DNA from: Alphaproteobacteria bacterium
GTDB lineage: Bacteria > Pseudomonadota > Alphaproteobacteria > Rhizobiales > Xanthobacteraceae
Direction of reading: 5' to 3'
Length of the DNA stretch: 13,502 nt
Assembly (NCBI GenBank): GCA_005884465.1
Contig: VAZH01000090.1
Coordinates: 1 to 13,502, forward strand
The translations under genes and the position numbers were made by a program. Shown here piece after piece: positions 1 through 6,157 of the stretch (positions within the stretch are counted from its first letter, which is position 1; the number at the start of each line of letters is the position of its first letter). The notes beneath the pieces are model-generated. The model ran no database searches. It was not told the DNA's origin and saw only the letters and a list, made by a program, of their open reading frames with translations.

Positions 1-238
1 AAGATCGACGATACCGTTGAATGACACGGCCTAGTGACGTGCCTGCAACACAATGAAATCGTTCGGGAGCAAGAGCCCCCCATAACAAACTGCGCACGAT
101 CGGTCTCACAATCCAAAAGTCCACTTCGCAAAACTTGTATGATTCCTATCCGATTGTGCGTCTATGCGCGACCATATCCGATGAAGACGGCATATGAGCG
201 AGGCGTTGGGAGAGAAGGGTGACCGAAGCAAACGCTAG
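1..238. other. Left-edge region without a recognised gene
   Basis: No open frame here looks like a known protein. Positions 17-52 match positions 2769-2804 at about 29 of 36 bases in the same orientation. The second copy lies just upstream of the minus-strand porin gene, so this copy may be the upstream element of another minus-strand gene beyond the left edge. The rest of the stretch may be eroded sequence from the missing 5' part of the hemolysin-type gene, but no CBS or DUF21 segment can be recognised. Confidence 0.4.
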
Positions 239-610
239 TTGCTAGTCATACACAATTATGCAGTGAACCCGCAAGCATTCGGGCGCATTCGGTTTAAACA
301 GGCGGCAGCAGCCCGAATGGCTCGGCCTCTCTTTGCGATATGTCCGGCCGTGGCGGCGGTCAAACGCGACGACGGGTCGTATCTGATTTCAGGCTGGATG
401 CCGGCCGCCGAATTTGCCGATCTGCTCAAGGTCCCGTTGCCGCCTTCGCGGCAGTATCAGACCATGGCGGGTTTTCTGCTCCAGCAATTTGGCGCTATTC
501 CGAACGTCGGCGATCGCATCGACGCTCACGGTTGGCGTTTTGAAATCCTTGATCTCGACGGACGTCGCATCGACAAGGTGCTGGCAACACCGGCGCCCGA
601 GCCGGGATGA
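239..610 (+). pseudogene. C-terminal CorC/HlyC-domain remnant of a hemolysin-type (UPF0053) membrane protein
   Basis: The open frame starts at a TTG and encodes 123 residues. Residues 37-120 match the transporter-associated CorC/HlyC domain that ends TlyC/CorC-type proteins: a DDGSYLISG strand, the AAEFADLL helix, the TMAGFLLQQFG helix, the IPNVGD turn and the closing EILDLDGRRIDKV strand. Full-length relatives have about 430 residues, with a DUF21 membrane part and two CBS domains before this domain. None of that is present at 1-350, and the first 36 residues look unrelated. It is most likely a 5'-truncated remnant. An ATG at 317 could start a still shorter product. The domain is thought to modulate ion transport in intact relatives, but alone it would be soluble and probably without function. 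It converges with the porin gene, leaving 39 bases between stop codons. The domain call is firm; whether it is expressed is unknown. Confidence 0.65.
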
Positions 611-649
611 GGCAGGACCAGCAAGAATGGATATATGAGCCTTCGACCG

Positions 650-2641
650 TCAGAACTCCGCGTGAAATCGGCCCGAAAAGACCGAAACGGGCCCGCGGTC
701 GGCATTGTATCCGGGATTGTTGATGAACTGATAGTCGAAGGTGAGCGTCGCCCATTTGTTGAGGCTGTAGGCGTAGTACGCTTCGAGGATTTGTTCCCTC
801 CGATAGTTGAGTTGCCCATCGCCGATCAAAATACCGAGGCCGCCAGCGGCGAAATAAGCGCGCGACTCCGCCGAGAGACTTTCGACGATGCCCGCCACCC
901 CGATTTTATCGTTAGGCCGCCCCCACGCTGTTCCGGCCAGAACCGTGCCGAAGGAAAGGCTCCCACTGCAATCCGTCCAACCGATAATCTCGGTTAATCC
1001 CGGGCTCCATGTCGCGCGCGAGAACACGCCGAGATCGGCAGAGATGGCCTGCTCGATATTGGCGACCAGGCCGTAATTGGTTCTTGTACGGCGCGTCAAC
1101 GTTATGTCGGGATAATTCGGGCTTGTTAGAGGCAACGCGAGAGCATCGGAATAACCACCCATCGTGCCTCGGTTAAGCCAGCCAAAAAACCGCAACTTGC
1201 CAGGCTGCAAGAACAGCGAATATCGCAGTTCCAGTTCAGCCGTATATTGACCACGATCCGGAATGTGAGTGTCGAAATTGTTATTGTTGGAAACAACGGG
1301 AAGCAGAAAATAGCCGGTGCGGAAGGCCCAGCTCTTCTGGTTTAGCTCGGCGAAAGCGCCCCACGTCCAGCTCAACTTGTCCATGGTCCAGTCGTACGAG
1401 CCGCCGCCATAAATATTCCAGTTGAGAAAGGTTGTTCGCGGATCGTTGGCGTAAGCATTTCCATCGAAGGCATCGGTGACGGCGAATTTTCCTGCGGTGA
1501 CCGTAATTCGCGAGATGTCCTGCTTGCCGGCGAGTTGGTTGGGGCCGTCGTTGATCGTCTCCTGCTCGCCGCCAAGCCCAAAGGTCTGTCGCAAAAAAAG
1601 GCGCGCAACATTCGAATGAGGCGCTGGAAAACTCGACTTTTGCGCCTCTCCATTCGTGAATCCAGCGACACCGTGTACATCGCTGAGTCCGAAGCCCTGC
1701 ATTAATTCCGGATTGATATAGAATTCAGCGCCCTGCCAAAGACGCAAACCGACAAATGCCGTCGCGCTCATTGTGTTTTGAGCTTGCCTAGATCCGGCCA
1801 GGCTGTTCGGACCTTCATAAGGGGAGCGAAAGCTAGGATAGCCCTGACCGACGAATGTATATTGTCCGTGGACGTTCCAGTTGGCGGATTCAATCACCGG
1901 CTCGGTGCGACTCTCGATCGATGGCGCATCGGATCCCGCTCGCCCCAGGTGCCAGTTCAATCCCAATCGCAATGTATGGGTATCAAAGCTGGATTCCGAG
2001 CGCGCGCCAGATGGCATGGTGACGGTGGCTTTTCCGAAGTTATCGTAGAGGTATTCAAGCCTCGCACTCCAGTCCGGTGCAATCGCGACTTCGGCCCCGG
2101 CGCCCAATACCCAGCCACTGCGCACGCGAAGGGCTTTGTCTTCATCACCGGTGAGGTTAGAAGTCTCAATGAAACGGGCCTGCGACCAGGCAAAGCCACC
2201 AGTTCCGTAGATCAGGAAATTGTCGAAGGCGTAGCCGATGCGGCCGCGCAGCCTTGCGACATAGTCGATTTTTTCGGCGAGGTTTCCGTGCGCTGTGATC
2301 CTTGACCGCACAATGTCGTCAGCGCCCAGGAAATTCGGAAACGAAAAATCGCTTTCAACTCCCAGAAGGAAGCCTGACTTCAGGAGATGGTTGTAGCCAA
2401 GCTGCAAGCCGGCGAAGAGGCTTCCAAATGAATTGCTCGAACTCGCAGGAATCGGGTCTGCCAAGCTGCCGCTTGCGTTTCCGCGGCTATAGCCCAAGTG
2501 TCCGCCGACATAAAATCCTGTCCAATTAAAAAATGGGACAGGAGCCAAGCCCTTCCTGGGCTCGTTTCTGGCCGCGTCTGCAGAACTTGCAGGGCCGACC
2601 ATAGCCAGCACCATGATGGTGCCCGTTCCGAGACGGGACAT
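650..2641 (-). CDS. Outer-membrane protein: Omp25-like barrel joined to an OprB-type carbohydrate porin
   Basis: This is predicted to be an outer-membrane channel for sugars or other small solutes. From the ATG at 2641 it has 663 residues. A signal peptide (about residues 1-23, hydrophobic TIMVLAMVG core, ending ADA) is followed by a small barrel at about 38-232. That barrel has the FNWTGFYVGGHLGY opening of the Omp25/RopB family, GIDYVARLRGRIGYAF-like strands and a closing LRLGLNWHL strand. After a short linker, residues 252-663 resemble the OprB carbohydrate-selective porin family: WNVHGQYTFVGQGYPSF entry, a GAEFYINPEL strand, a VTAGKFAVTDAFDGNAYAND segment and a C-terminal aromatic strand ending in Phe, the usual BAM recognition residue. 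The start is uncertain. ATG 2641 gives the best signal peptide but its GGGGAG is 13 nt away; ATG 2701 adds 20 basic residues. It follows dmeF on the same strand after a 120-180-base gap containing its own likely control sites. Substrate is unknown. Confidence 0.8.
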   Translation of the reverse strand: MSRLGTGTIMVLAMVGPASSADAARNEPRKGLAPVPFFNWTGFYVGGHLGYSRGNASGSLADPIPASSSNSFGSLFAGLQLGYNHLLKSGFLLGVESDFSFPNFLGADDIVRSRITAHGNLAEKIDYVARLRGRIGYAFDNFLIYGTGGFAWSQARFIETSNLTGDEDKALRVRSGWVLGAGAEVAIAPDWSARLEYLYDNFGKATVTMPSGARSESSFDTHTLRLGLNWHLGRAGSDAPSIESRTEPVIESANWNVHGQYTFVGQGYPSFRSPYEGPNSLAGSRQAQNTMSATAFVGLRLWQGAEFYINPELMQGFGLSDVHGVAGFTNGEAQKSSFPAPHSNVARLFLRQTFGLGGEQETINDGPNQLAGKQDISRITVTAGKFAVTDAFDGNAYANDPRTTFLNWNIYGGGSYDWTMDKLSWTWGAFAELNQKSWAFRTGYFLLPVVSNNNNFDTHIPDRGQYTAELELRYSLFLQPGKLRFFGWLNRGTMGGYSDALALPLTSPNYPDITLTRRTRTNYGLVANIEQAISADLGVFSRATWSPGLTEIIGWTDCSGSLSFGTVLAGTAWGRPNDKIGVAGIVESLSAESRAYFAAGGLGILIGDGQLNYRREQILEAYYAYSLNKWATLTFDYQFINNPGYNADRGPVSVFSGRFHAEF

Positions 2642-2682
2642 CCAATCAACCCGGCTCCCCCTCCGCCCTCTGTTGCCAATCA

Positions 2683-2741
2683 TTCGCAACAATGCTGACA
2701 TAGTTGCGAAGGCGGTGCAAGCAGTTGCGAACAGCTCGCAA
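2683..2741. promoter_or_regulatory. TTGCGAA repeat/dyad cluster at the porin start
   Basis: TTCGCAAC (2683-2690) forms an 8-bp inverted repeat with GTTGCGAA (2703-2710). A second GTTGCGAA (2724-2731) lies 21 bp further on, and TTGCGA (2725-2730) pairs with TCGCAA (2736-2741) around a 5-base centre. The spacing of about two helical turns suggests a regulator binding to one face of the DNA. The cluster sits 42-100 bp upstream of the preferred porin start, and the first arm would be inside the coding region if ATG 2701 is used. The regulator is not identifiable. Confidence 0.35.
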
Positions 2742-2768
2742 GGGGAAAGGAAGAAATGGATAAGGCTC

Positions 2769-2804
2769 TTGAATGGCGTCGCCTGGTGACGTGGGTGCAA
2801 CACA
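2769..2804 (-). promoter_or_regulatory. Conserved element upstream of the porin gene (copy of 17-52)
   Basis: This 36-bp stretch repeats positions 17-52 with about 29 identities: TTGAATG, five variable bases, then GCCT, GTGACGTG and TGCAACACA blocks with few changes. Read on the minus strand it begins with TGTGTTGCA, containing a TTGCA(C/G) block that could serve as a -35, and ends with CATTCAA. It lies between the dmeF stop and the porin start, 68-128 bp upstream of the possible porin start codons, which suits a promoter or operator. Confidence 0.35.
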
Positions 2805-2820
2805 GGGCCGGCCGGCTGGG

Positions 2821-3846
2821 TCAGCCGTTTGGCGCGGGAGAATGCTGCACTTCGACGGTGACATGCGACAAGTCCGCGAATCTGGCCAATCTCGTGCGGT
2901 AGTGCGCCGGCTCGCGTGCCCCCGATGTTGCGACCGAGACAATGGCGCCGAGGTGGCCCGGCCCTAGCCGCCAAAGATGCAGGTCGGTGACGCGATCTCC
3001 GTCGCTTTCGACCACCCTGCGGACTTTCTCGGCCATGCGCGGATCCGGCGTGCGGTCGAGCAGGATGCTGCCGGTGTCGCGCAGCAACCCAAACGACCAG
3101 TTGGCGATCACAAGCGCGCCGATGAAGCCGGCAAGCGGGTCCATCCAAAGCCAGCCCAACGTACGGGCCATCAAAAGCCCAGCAATGACCAAAACGGATA
3201 CGGCGGCATCAGCCATGACGTGAATAACGGCAGCCCGCATATTGTTGTCGCGGTGATGCGCGCCATGCCCAGCATCGTGATCGTGTTCTTCCAATTCGAC
3301 ATCGAGCGCGTCGGTGCTCGAGTCGATGCGGGCGGGTTTCTTGCCATGATCATGATCGTGATCATGACCATGGTTGTGGTGATGCCCGCCGGACAACAGC
3401 CACGCGCTCGCGACATTGACCACCAGGCCAAGGGCAGCGATCGGGATCGCCTCGTTGAAGCTGATGGCAACCGGATTGAACAGGCGCGATACGGCTTCAT
3501 AGCCGATCAATAGCGCAATCATCGCGAGAACGATGGCGCTGGAATATCCCGCGAGATCGCCGAACTTTCCGGTGCCGAACGTGAAATTGCGATCGTTGGC
3601 ATATTTGCGGGCATAGGTATAAGCCAACGCAGCCAGCAGCAGCGCTCCGGCATGCGTCGACATGTGCAATCCGTCGGCGATAAGCGCCAACGAGCCGAAC
3701 AGCGCGCCGCCGATGATTTCGGCAATCATCATGACGCTGCAAAGGATGATCACCGCCCAGGTCCGGCGCTCGGCCCTGTCGTGATCCCTGCCCAGAAACA
3801 TGTGGTCGTGCGGCGGAAGCTGAAAGGCGGTTTCTGTGTCGGTCAT
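2821..3846 (-). CDS. dmeF: DmeF-type cation diffusion facilitator, Co/Ni efflux
   Basis: This inner-membrane antiporter of the CDF family is expected to export Co2+ and Ni2+ from the cytoplasm in exchange for protons. Its 341 residues show six membrane segments (about 30-50, 53-77, 100-122, 133-152, 205-228, 232-255). The metal-site residues are visible: the ADGLHMSTHAG stretch in segment 2 (D58, H61, H65) and H209-x3-D213 in segment 5. A long His/Asp-rich cytoplasmic loop (about 155-198, HHHNHGHDHDHDHG and a second HDHDAGHGAHH run) and a His-containing N-terminus probably gather metal. A soluble C-terminal domain follows segment 6. Length and motifs fit DmeF rather than ZitB or FieF, and the preceding RcnR-type repressor supports this. 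The ATG at 3846 lies 9 bases after the dmeR stop with a GAGAG ribosome site between them, so the two genes form an operon. Confidence 0.9.
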   Translation of the reverse strand: MTDTETAFQLPPHDHMFLGRDHDRAERRTWAVIILCSVMMIAEIIGGALFGSLALIADGLHMSTHAGALLLAALAYTYARKYANDRNFTFGTGKFGDLAGYSSAIVLAMIALLIGYEAVSRLFNPVAISFNEAIPIAALGLVVNVASAWLLSGGHHHNHGHDHDHDHGKKPARIDSSTDALDVELEEHDHDAGHGAHHRDNNMRAAVIHVMADAAVSVLVIAGLLMARTLGWLWMDPLAGFIGALVIANWSFGLLRDTGSILLDRTPDPRMAEKVRRVVESDGDRVTDLHLWRLGPGHLGAIVSVATSGAREPAHYRTRLARFADLSHVTVEVQHSPAPNG

Positions 3847-3855
3847 GACGGGCTC

Positions 3856-4134
3856 TCACTTCAGATAGGTGTGGACCACCTCGATCAGCTGATCCGCCGC
3901 GTCGGCGTTAAGCGCGCCCGGATTCCTCTCGGGGTCGACGAGATGGGTGCGGGTATGATCTTCGACCACCTCCGCCATCAGGCCCGCCACGCTGCCGCGA
4001 ACGCCCGCAATCATGTGCATGATGCGCTCGCATTCCGCCTCGTCGTTTAGCGCCGGCTCGATCGCTTCGATCTGGCCGCGAATGCGACCAACGCGAGCGA
4101 GCAGCTTTTTCTTTTCTCGGATCGTGTGTGCCAT
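3856..4134 (-). CDS. dmeR: DmeR, RcnR/CsoR-family Ni/Co-responsive repressor
   Basis: This 92-residue all-helical repressor belongs to the CsoR/RcnR (DUF156) family. It should bind its own promoter in the metal-free state and release it when Ni or Co binds. The RcnR metal set is present at the same positions as in the E. coli protein: His3, Cys35, His60 and His64. This favours Ni/Co sensing over the formaldehyde sensor FrmR or the Cu sensor CsoR. Basic residues at 6-19 (REKKK, RVGRIR) form the usual DNA-contact face. It is the first gene of the dmeR-dmeF operon; a palindrome with a G/C tract lies 10-26 bp upstream of the start. No good Shine-Dalgarno sequence is visible ahead of ATG 4134. The start is chosen because it supplies His3. 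Confidence 0.9.
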   Translation of the reverse strand: MAHTIREKKKLLARVGRIRGQIEAIEPALNDEAECERIMHMIAGVRGSVAGLMAEVVEDHTRTHLVDPERNPGALNADAADQLIEVVHTYLK

Positions 4135-4143
4135 GGGCCATAG

Positions 4144-4160
4144 ATAGGGTAGCCCCCTAT
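4144..4160. promoter_or_regulatory. Probable DmeR operator
   Basis: ATAGGG and CCCTAT form a perfect 6-bp dyad around a 5-base centre, with a run of five C on the plus strand. AT-rich arms flanking a G/C tract are the known design of RcnR and DmeR sites. On the minus strand a weak promoter, TGCAGG, 17 bases, TAGCAT, ends just before it, so the first transcribed bases would lie in the operator. The site is recognised from the family design and its place directly ahead of dmeR. Confidence 0.65.
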
Positions 4161-4376
4161 GCTAGATCAATCGCGTCTGTACCTGCACTATCGGGACTAA
4201 CGAAAAGTCGGAGAAAAAGTGATGTGATCGCCGCCGGCCACGAAAAAAACCCGGGCTGAGGATGCAATTCTCGCCCAAAGAGTCCGGCAGCGGACATAAG
4301 GGGGAACTTATGTTCACTTTGTAACTTAAGCCTCGGGGTCTAATCGCGATGGTGGGGTGGGGATTTGAACGGAGAC
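4161..4376. other. Non-coding stretch upstream of the dmeRF operon
   Basis: No coding frame here resembles a protein. It contains one clear small hairpin: ACATAAG (4294-4300) pairs with CTTATGT (4307-4313) around a 6-base GGGGAA loop, followed by AT-rich sequence up to 4330. I see no promoter good enough to call on the plus strand. Together with 4377-4725 it makes 565 bases without an intact gene. Confidence 0.4.
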
Positions 4377-4495
4377 GTGCTGGTCATCCTCGTCATCGAA
4401 GACGAGGAGGCGATTCAGAGTCCAAGCCGTTCGCGCCGGCTCAACTTGTGACCGCCGTCTCCAACCTTCTCAACACCGGCACGCCGACAGCTTAG
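4377..4495 (+). pseudogene. Collapsed response-regulator receiver gene (start and end only)
   Basis: Read from GTG 4377, the frame gives VLVILVIEDEEAIQ, the first strand and acidic pocket (E-D-E) of a two-component receiver domain. From 4421, in a different frame, the sequence gives SKPFAPAQLVTAVSNLLN and reaches a TAG at 4493-4495. This is the last part of the same domain: the conserved Lys-Pro of strand 5, then helix 5. The middle, about 75 residues including the phosphorylated Asp, is missing, and the join at about 4419-4421 also shifts frame. A single internal deletion in a stand-alone receiver gene explains this. The product cannot be functional. Confidence 0.7.
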
Positions 4496-4532
4496 CTGCG
4501 TGCACGGTCCATAGTCTCGCGGCAAAAAGGTT

Positions 4533-4562
4533 GACCCGCCCGGGGGGACGACCGGGCGGGTC
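4533..4562 (-). terminator. Strong GC hairpin, possible minus-strand terminator
   Basis: GACCCGCCCGG (4533-4543) and CCGGGCGGGTC (4552-4562) make a perfect 11-bp stem with an 8-base loop. On the minus strand the stem is followed after four bases by five T (4528-4524), which is terminator-like. The nearest gene on that strand, the small secreted protein, ends 164 bases earlier, so the assignment is tentative. A weaker GGCACGGG/CCCGTGCC hairpin (4569-4576 and 4589-4596) sits next to it. Confidence 0.4.
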
Positions 4563-4614
4563 GGGTGCGGCACGGGGTGGATGAGGCGCCCGTGCCGGAC
4601 GCAGGACCCAGAAT

Positions 4615-4705
4615 CAGAGCGTTTTCGAGCGAAAGCCTGCCCGGACCTGATCCGGGTGGATACCGGTTCGCGTGACGAAAACGCGTCAAACGCAAAATGC
4701 TCTCA
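4615..4705. repeat. Nested palindromic intergenic element (rhizobial type)
   Basis: Three levels of inverted repeat are nested here. The outer one is AGAGC plus TTTT on the left (from 4616) against AAAA plus GCTCT on the right (to about 4704). Within it GCGTTTTCG (4619-4627) pairs with CGAAAACGC (4676-4684). Inside that, GCGAA (4629-4633) pairs with TTCGC (4667-4671), and CCCGGA (4640-4645) with TCCGGG (4651-4656). The blocks GCGTTTTCGAGCGAA and ACCGGTTCGCGTGA strongly resemble a short intergenic repeat I know as common in Bradyrhizobium and relatives. The central CCCGGA/TCCGGG hairpin looks like an inserted extra module. It contains no gene. Confidence 0.6.
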
Positions 4706-4725
4706 GCCGATCATCAATCCGATCA

Positions 4726-4995
4726 TCAGTAGTAGTTGCAGGTGCGAATAGTGCCGATGTAGTTGCCGTAAACATCGAACTGGCGAACGAAACCGCAGCG
4801 GCGATAGCCGCCATAATAAGGGCCATTGTTCGCAGCGATCGCGCTGCCGACGACTGCGGCCCCTATCAGGCCAGCGCCGATGCCCCAGCCGAGGCCGCCG
4901 CCTCCGGCGTGGGCCTGGGTGGTGGTGGAAGCCAGGCCGCCCGTGAAGGCAAGCGCGGCGAGCGCGAGAGCGGCAATTCTGGTCTTGATCGACAT
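4726..4995 (-). CDS. Small secreted Gly/Tyr-rich protein of unknown function
   Basis: This 89-residue protein has a clear signal peptide: MSIKTRIAALALAALAFTG and on to a TQAHA cleavage site at about residue 30. The mature part is about 59 residues. It opens with a Gly/Ala-rich stretch (GGGGLGWGIGAGLIGAAVVG), which may be a glycine-zipper-like helix. It continues with an Asn-Gly-Pro-Tyr-Tyr-Gly-Gly-Tyr motif and ends in a short region with two cysteines (C67, C86) that could form a periplasmic disulfide. Similar short exported proteins are frequent in Bradyrhizobium, but I know of no assigned function. The ATG at 4995 is chosen because GGAG lies 7 bases ahead and the signal peptide begins there; an upstream ATG at 5064 would add 23 unconvincing residues. 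It is transcribed alone or with the upstream creatininase gene, with a CRP-like palindrome between them. Confidence 0.75.
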   Translation of the reverse strand: MSIKTRIAALALAALAFTGGLASTTTQAHAGGGGLGWGIGAGLIGAAVVGSAIAANNGPYYGGYRRCGFVRQFDVYGNYIGTIRTCNYY

Positions 4996-5112
4996 GAGAA
5001 ACTCCATCCGGTTGTGGGCGGACCGATGTGGCCCGCGTGCCCAGTTGGACGGACCCTGTTCCATTCCGGTTCGATTCGCCGTCGTGGAAATTACGAGCCT
5101 GCAATATTAGCT

Positions 5113-5128
5113 AGTGATTGCAATCACT
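5113..5128. promoter_or_regulatory. Perfect 16-bp palindrome, CRP/FNR-like box
   Basis: AGTGATTGCAATCACT is a perfect palindrome carrying GTGA, six bases, TCAC, which is the core of the CRP-family consensus. It lies in the 145-base gap between the stop of the creatininase-family gene and the small secreted protein gene, 118-133 bp upstream of the latter's start codon. A cAMP-CRP-type or other CRP/FNR-superfamily regulator is an inference from the half-sites alone. Confidence 0.45.
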
Positions 5129-5140
5129 TAGCGGCGGGCC

Positions 5141-5956
5141 TTAAGCCATCGGGCCGGACGAAAGCGTGTCCGGATTGAATTTATCGACATCGGCGAGCAG
5201 TTCGCAGAACGCGCGCGCGCCGTGATCGAGCAGGCGTTCGCCTTTCTCCGCGGAGGCCATCGTCGCATCGCCTGCGGCGCCGCTTGCGTGAAGGTCCTGG
5301 GCCTGCCAGGCCAACGGCGCCGGCCGGTGCGCTGAAAGCCGGCGATAATCCTTCTCCATCGCGATGCTGGTGGGACGGAAATCGGCGATCTTTTCGAGGC
5401 GCACCTGCTGCTTGTACCGCGCCAGCATGATCGATGTCTCGACGGCGCCGCCATGGATGCCGTGACGCAATTCTTGCGCAGCGAACGACCCCTCCGCCGC
5501 GCTGAGGCGCGACCAACCCGTGGTGACGGCGAGAAGTCCGTGCCGCGCGCGCAGATCCTGCGCGACAAGCGTCATCGCGGCGCTGTTGCCGCCGTGGCTC
5601 GTCACCATCACCAGCTTTTTGATGCCTGCGCGCGCCACGCTTTCACCGAGTGCCGTCCACGTCTTCAGCGCCACTTCGGTCGGCAACGTCAGCGTGCCCG
5701 GATAATCGATGTGTTCGGTGGAAATCCCGACCGGTTGCAGTGGAAGGAAGGTTGCGGGAATATTGTCGGGCAGTAGCTCGCGCACCCGCGCCAGATAGGC
5801 CTGCGCAATCATGACATCGGTGCCGACGGGCAAATGCGGACCGTGCTGTTCGGTGGCCGCCAGCGGCAACACCGCAATCCATCGCGCCGGCGCGGTTCCG
5901 GAAACATCGGGCCAGTGGATGTCGGTCCAGTCGCGGGGTGGCAGGGCTGAAGTCAT
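5141..5956 (-). CDS. Creatininase-family amidohydrolase
   Basis: This 271-residue cytoplasmic metal-dependent hydrolase belongs to the creatininase family, which includes creatinine amidohydrolase, the MftE peptidase and the FAPy deformylase of riboflavin/F420 synthesis. The family metal ligands are visible: Glu36 and His38 in ATEQHGPHLPVGTD, Asp47 at its end, His121 in TSHGGN, and Glu173 in HGGAVETS. The length is usual for the family. These motifs support cleavage of a C-N amide bond, often in a small ring, but do not fix the substrate. It is divergent from the ABC transporter operon across a 250-bp region full of dyads, suggesting shared control and a first catabolic step on the imported compound. 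A weak promoter for it (TTGGCG, 16 bases, TAACTA on the minus strand) lies at about 5992-6020. The start is ATG 5956. Confidence 0.85.
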   Translation of the reverse strand: MTSALPPRDWTDIHWPDVSGTAPARWIAVLPLAATEQHGPHLPVGTDVMIAQAYLARVRELLPDNIPATFLPLQPVGISTEHIDYPGTLTLPTEVALKTWTALGESVARAGIKKLVMVTSHGGNSAAMTLVAQDLRARHGLLAVTTGWSRLSAAEGSFAAQELRHGIHGGAVETSIMLARYKQQVRLEKIADFRPTSIAMEKDYRRLSAHRPAPLAWQAQDLHASGAAGDATMASAEKGERLLDHGARAFCELLADVDKFNPDTLSSGPMA

Positions 5957-6030
5957 CGAGCGAAATGTTTCTTTAGATGAATTTGCAGGGTAGTTAGTAT
6001 CCCTTCGAAAGGCGCCAACCGGCGGCTGGT

Positions 6031-6096
6031 GCGGCGAATTTGAAGTTCCCTATCAGTTTTGCGGCAAATGCTCATTAGGAACTTCAAATTTACCGC
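6031..6096. promoter_or_regulatory. Inverted repeat 1 in the divergent promoter region
   Basis: GCGGCGAATTTGAAGTTCC (6031-6049) matches the reverse complement of 6078-6096 at 17 of 19 positions; the inner 13 bp are perfect. The arms are separated by 28 bases. The region is more AT-rich than its surroundings. The central GAAGTTC word recurs in both arms of the next inverted repeat, so both may be read by one regulator. It could also fold as an RNA hairpin. Confidence 0.5.
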
Positions 6097-6102
6097 ACCT
6101 TT

Positions 6103-6155
6103 GATTCCGAAGTTCGCATCGGAGGGTGCTGCGAACGCTTGCGAACTTCGGAATC
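6103..6155. promoter_or_regulatory. Inverted repeat 2 in the divergent promoter region
   Basis: GATTCCGAAGTTCGCA (6103-6118) and TGCGAACTTCGGAATC (6140-6155) form a perfect 16-bp inverted repeat around a 21-base loop. It shares the GAAGTTC/GAACTTC core with inverted repeat 1. It ends 51 bases before the start of the transporter's binding-protein gene, so it would fall in the leader RNA or over the promoter. No T-run follows, so it is not a typical terminator. Confidence 0.5.
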
Positions 6156-6157
6156 GG

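Noticed and set aside
2756..2902. A 48-residue plus-strand frame with a fair ribosome site ahead
   Set aside because: It runs antisense into the end of dmeF, matches no family, and its only repeated part is explained by the 36-bp element.
650..3148. The full 832-residue minus-strand frame, beginning inside dmeF
   Set aside because: The first 150-170 residues overlap dmeF in another frame and look random; the signal peptide at 2641 marks the real start region.
3345..3385. Short CATGATCATGATC-type repeat
   Set aside because: It encodes the His/Asp-rich loop of DmeF and is explained by the metal-binding run.
4301..4334. A general-stress (EcfG-type) promoter starting at GGAAC 4303
   Set aside because: The -35-like GGAAC is there but no CGTT follows at 16-17 bases.
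4388..4406. Hairpin CCTCGTC / GACGAGG
   Set aside because: It arises from the receiver-domain codons for a V-I-E-D-E-E stretch, not from a separate structural signal.
4161..4725. A mobile-element insertion explaining the gene-poor stretch
   Set aside because: No transposase fragment, terminal repeats or target-site duplication could be found; only small palindromes are present.
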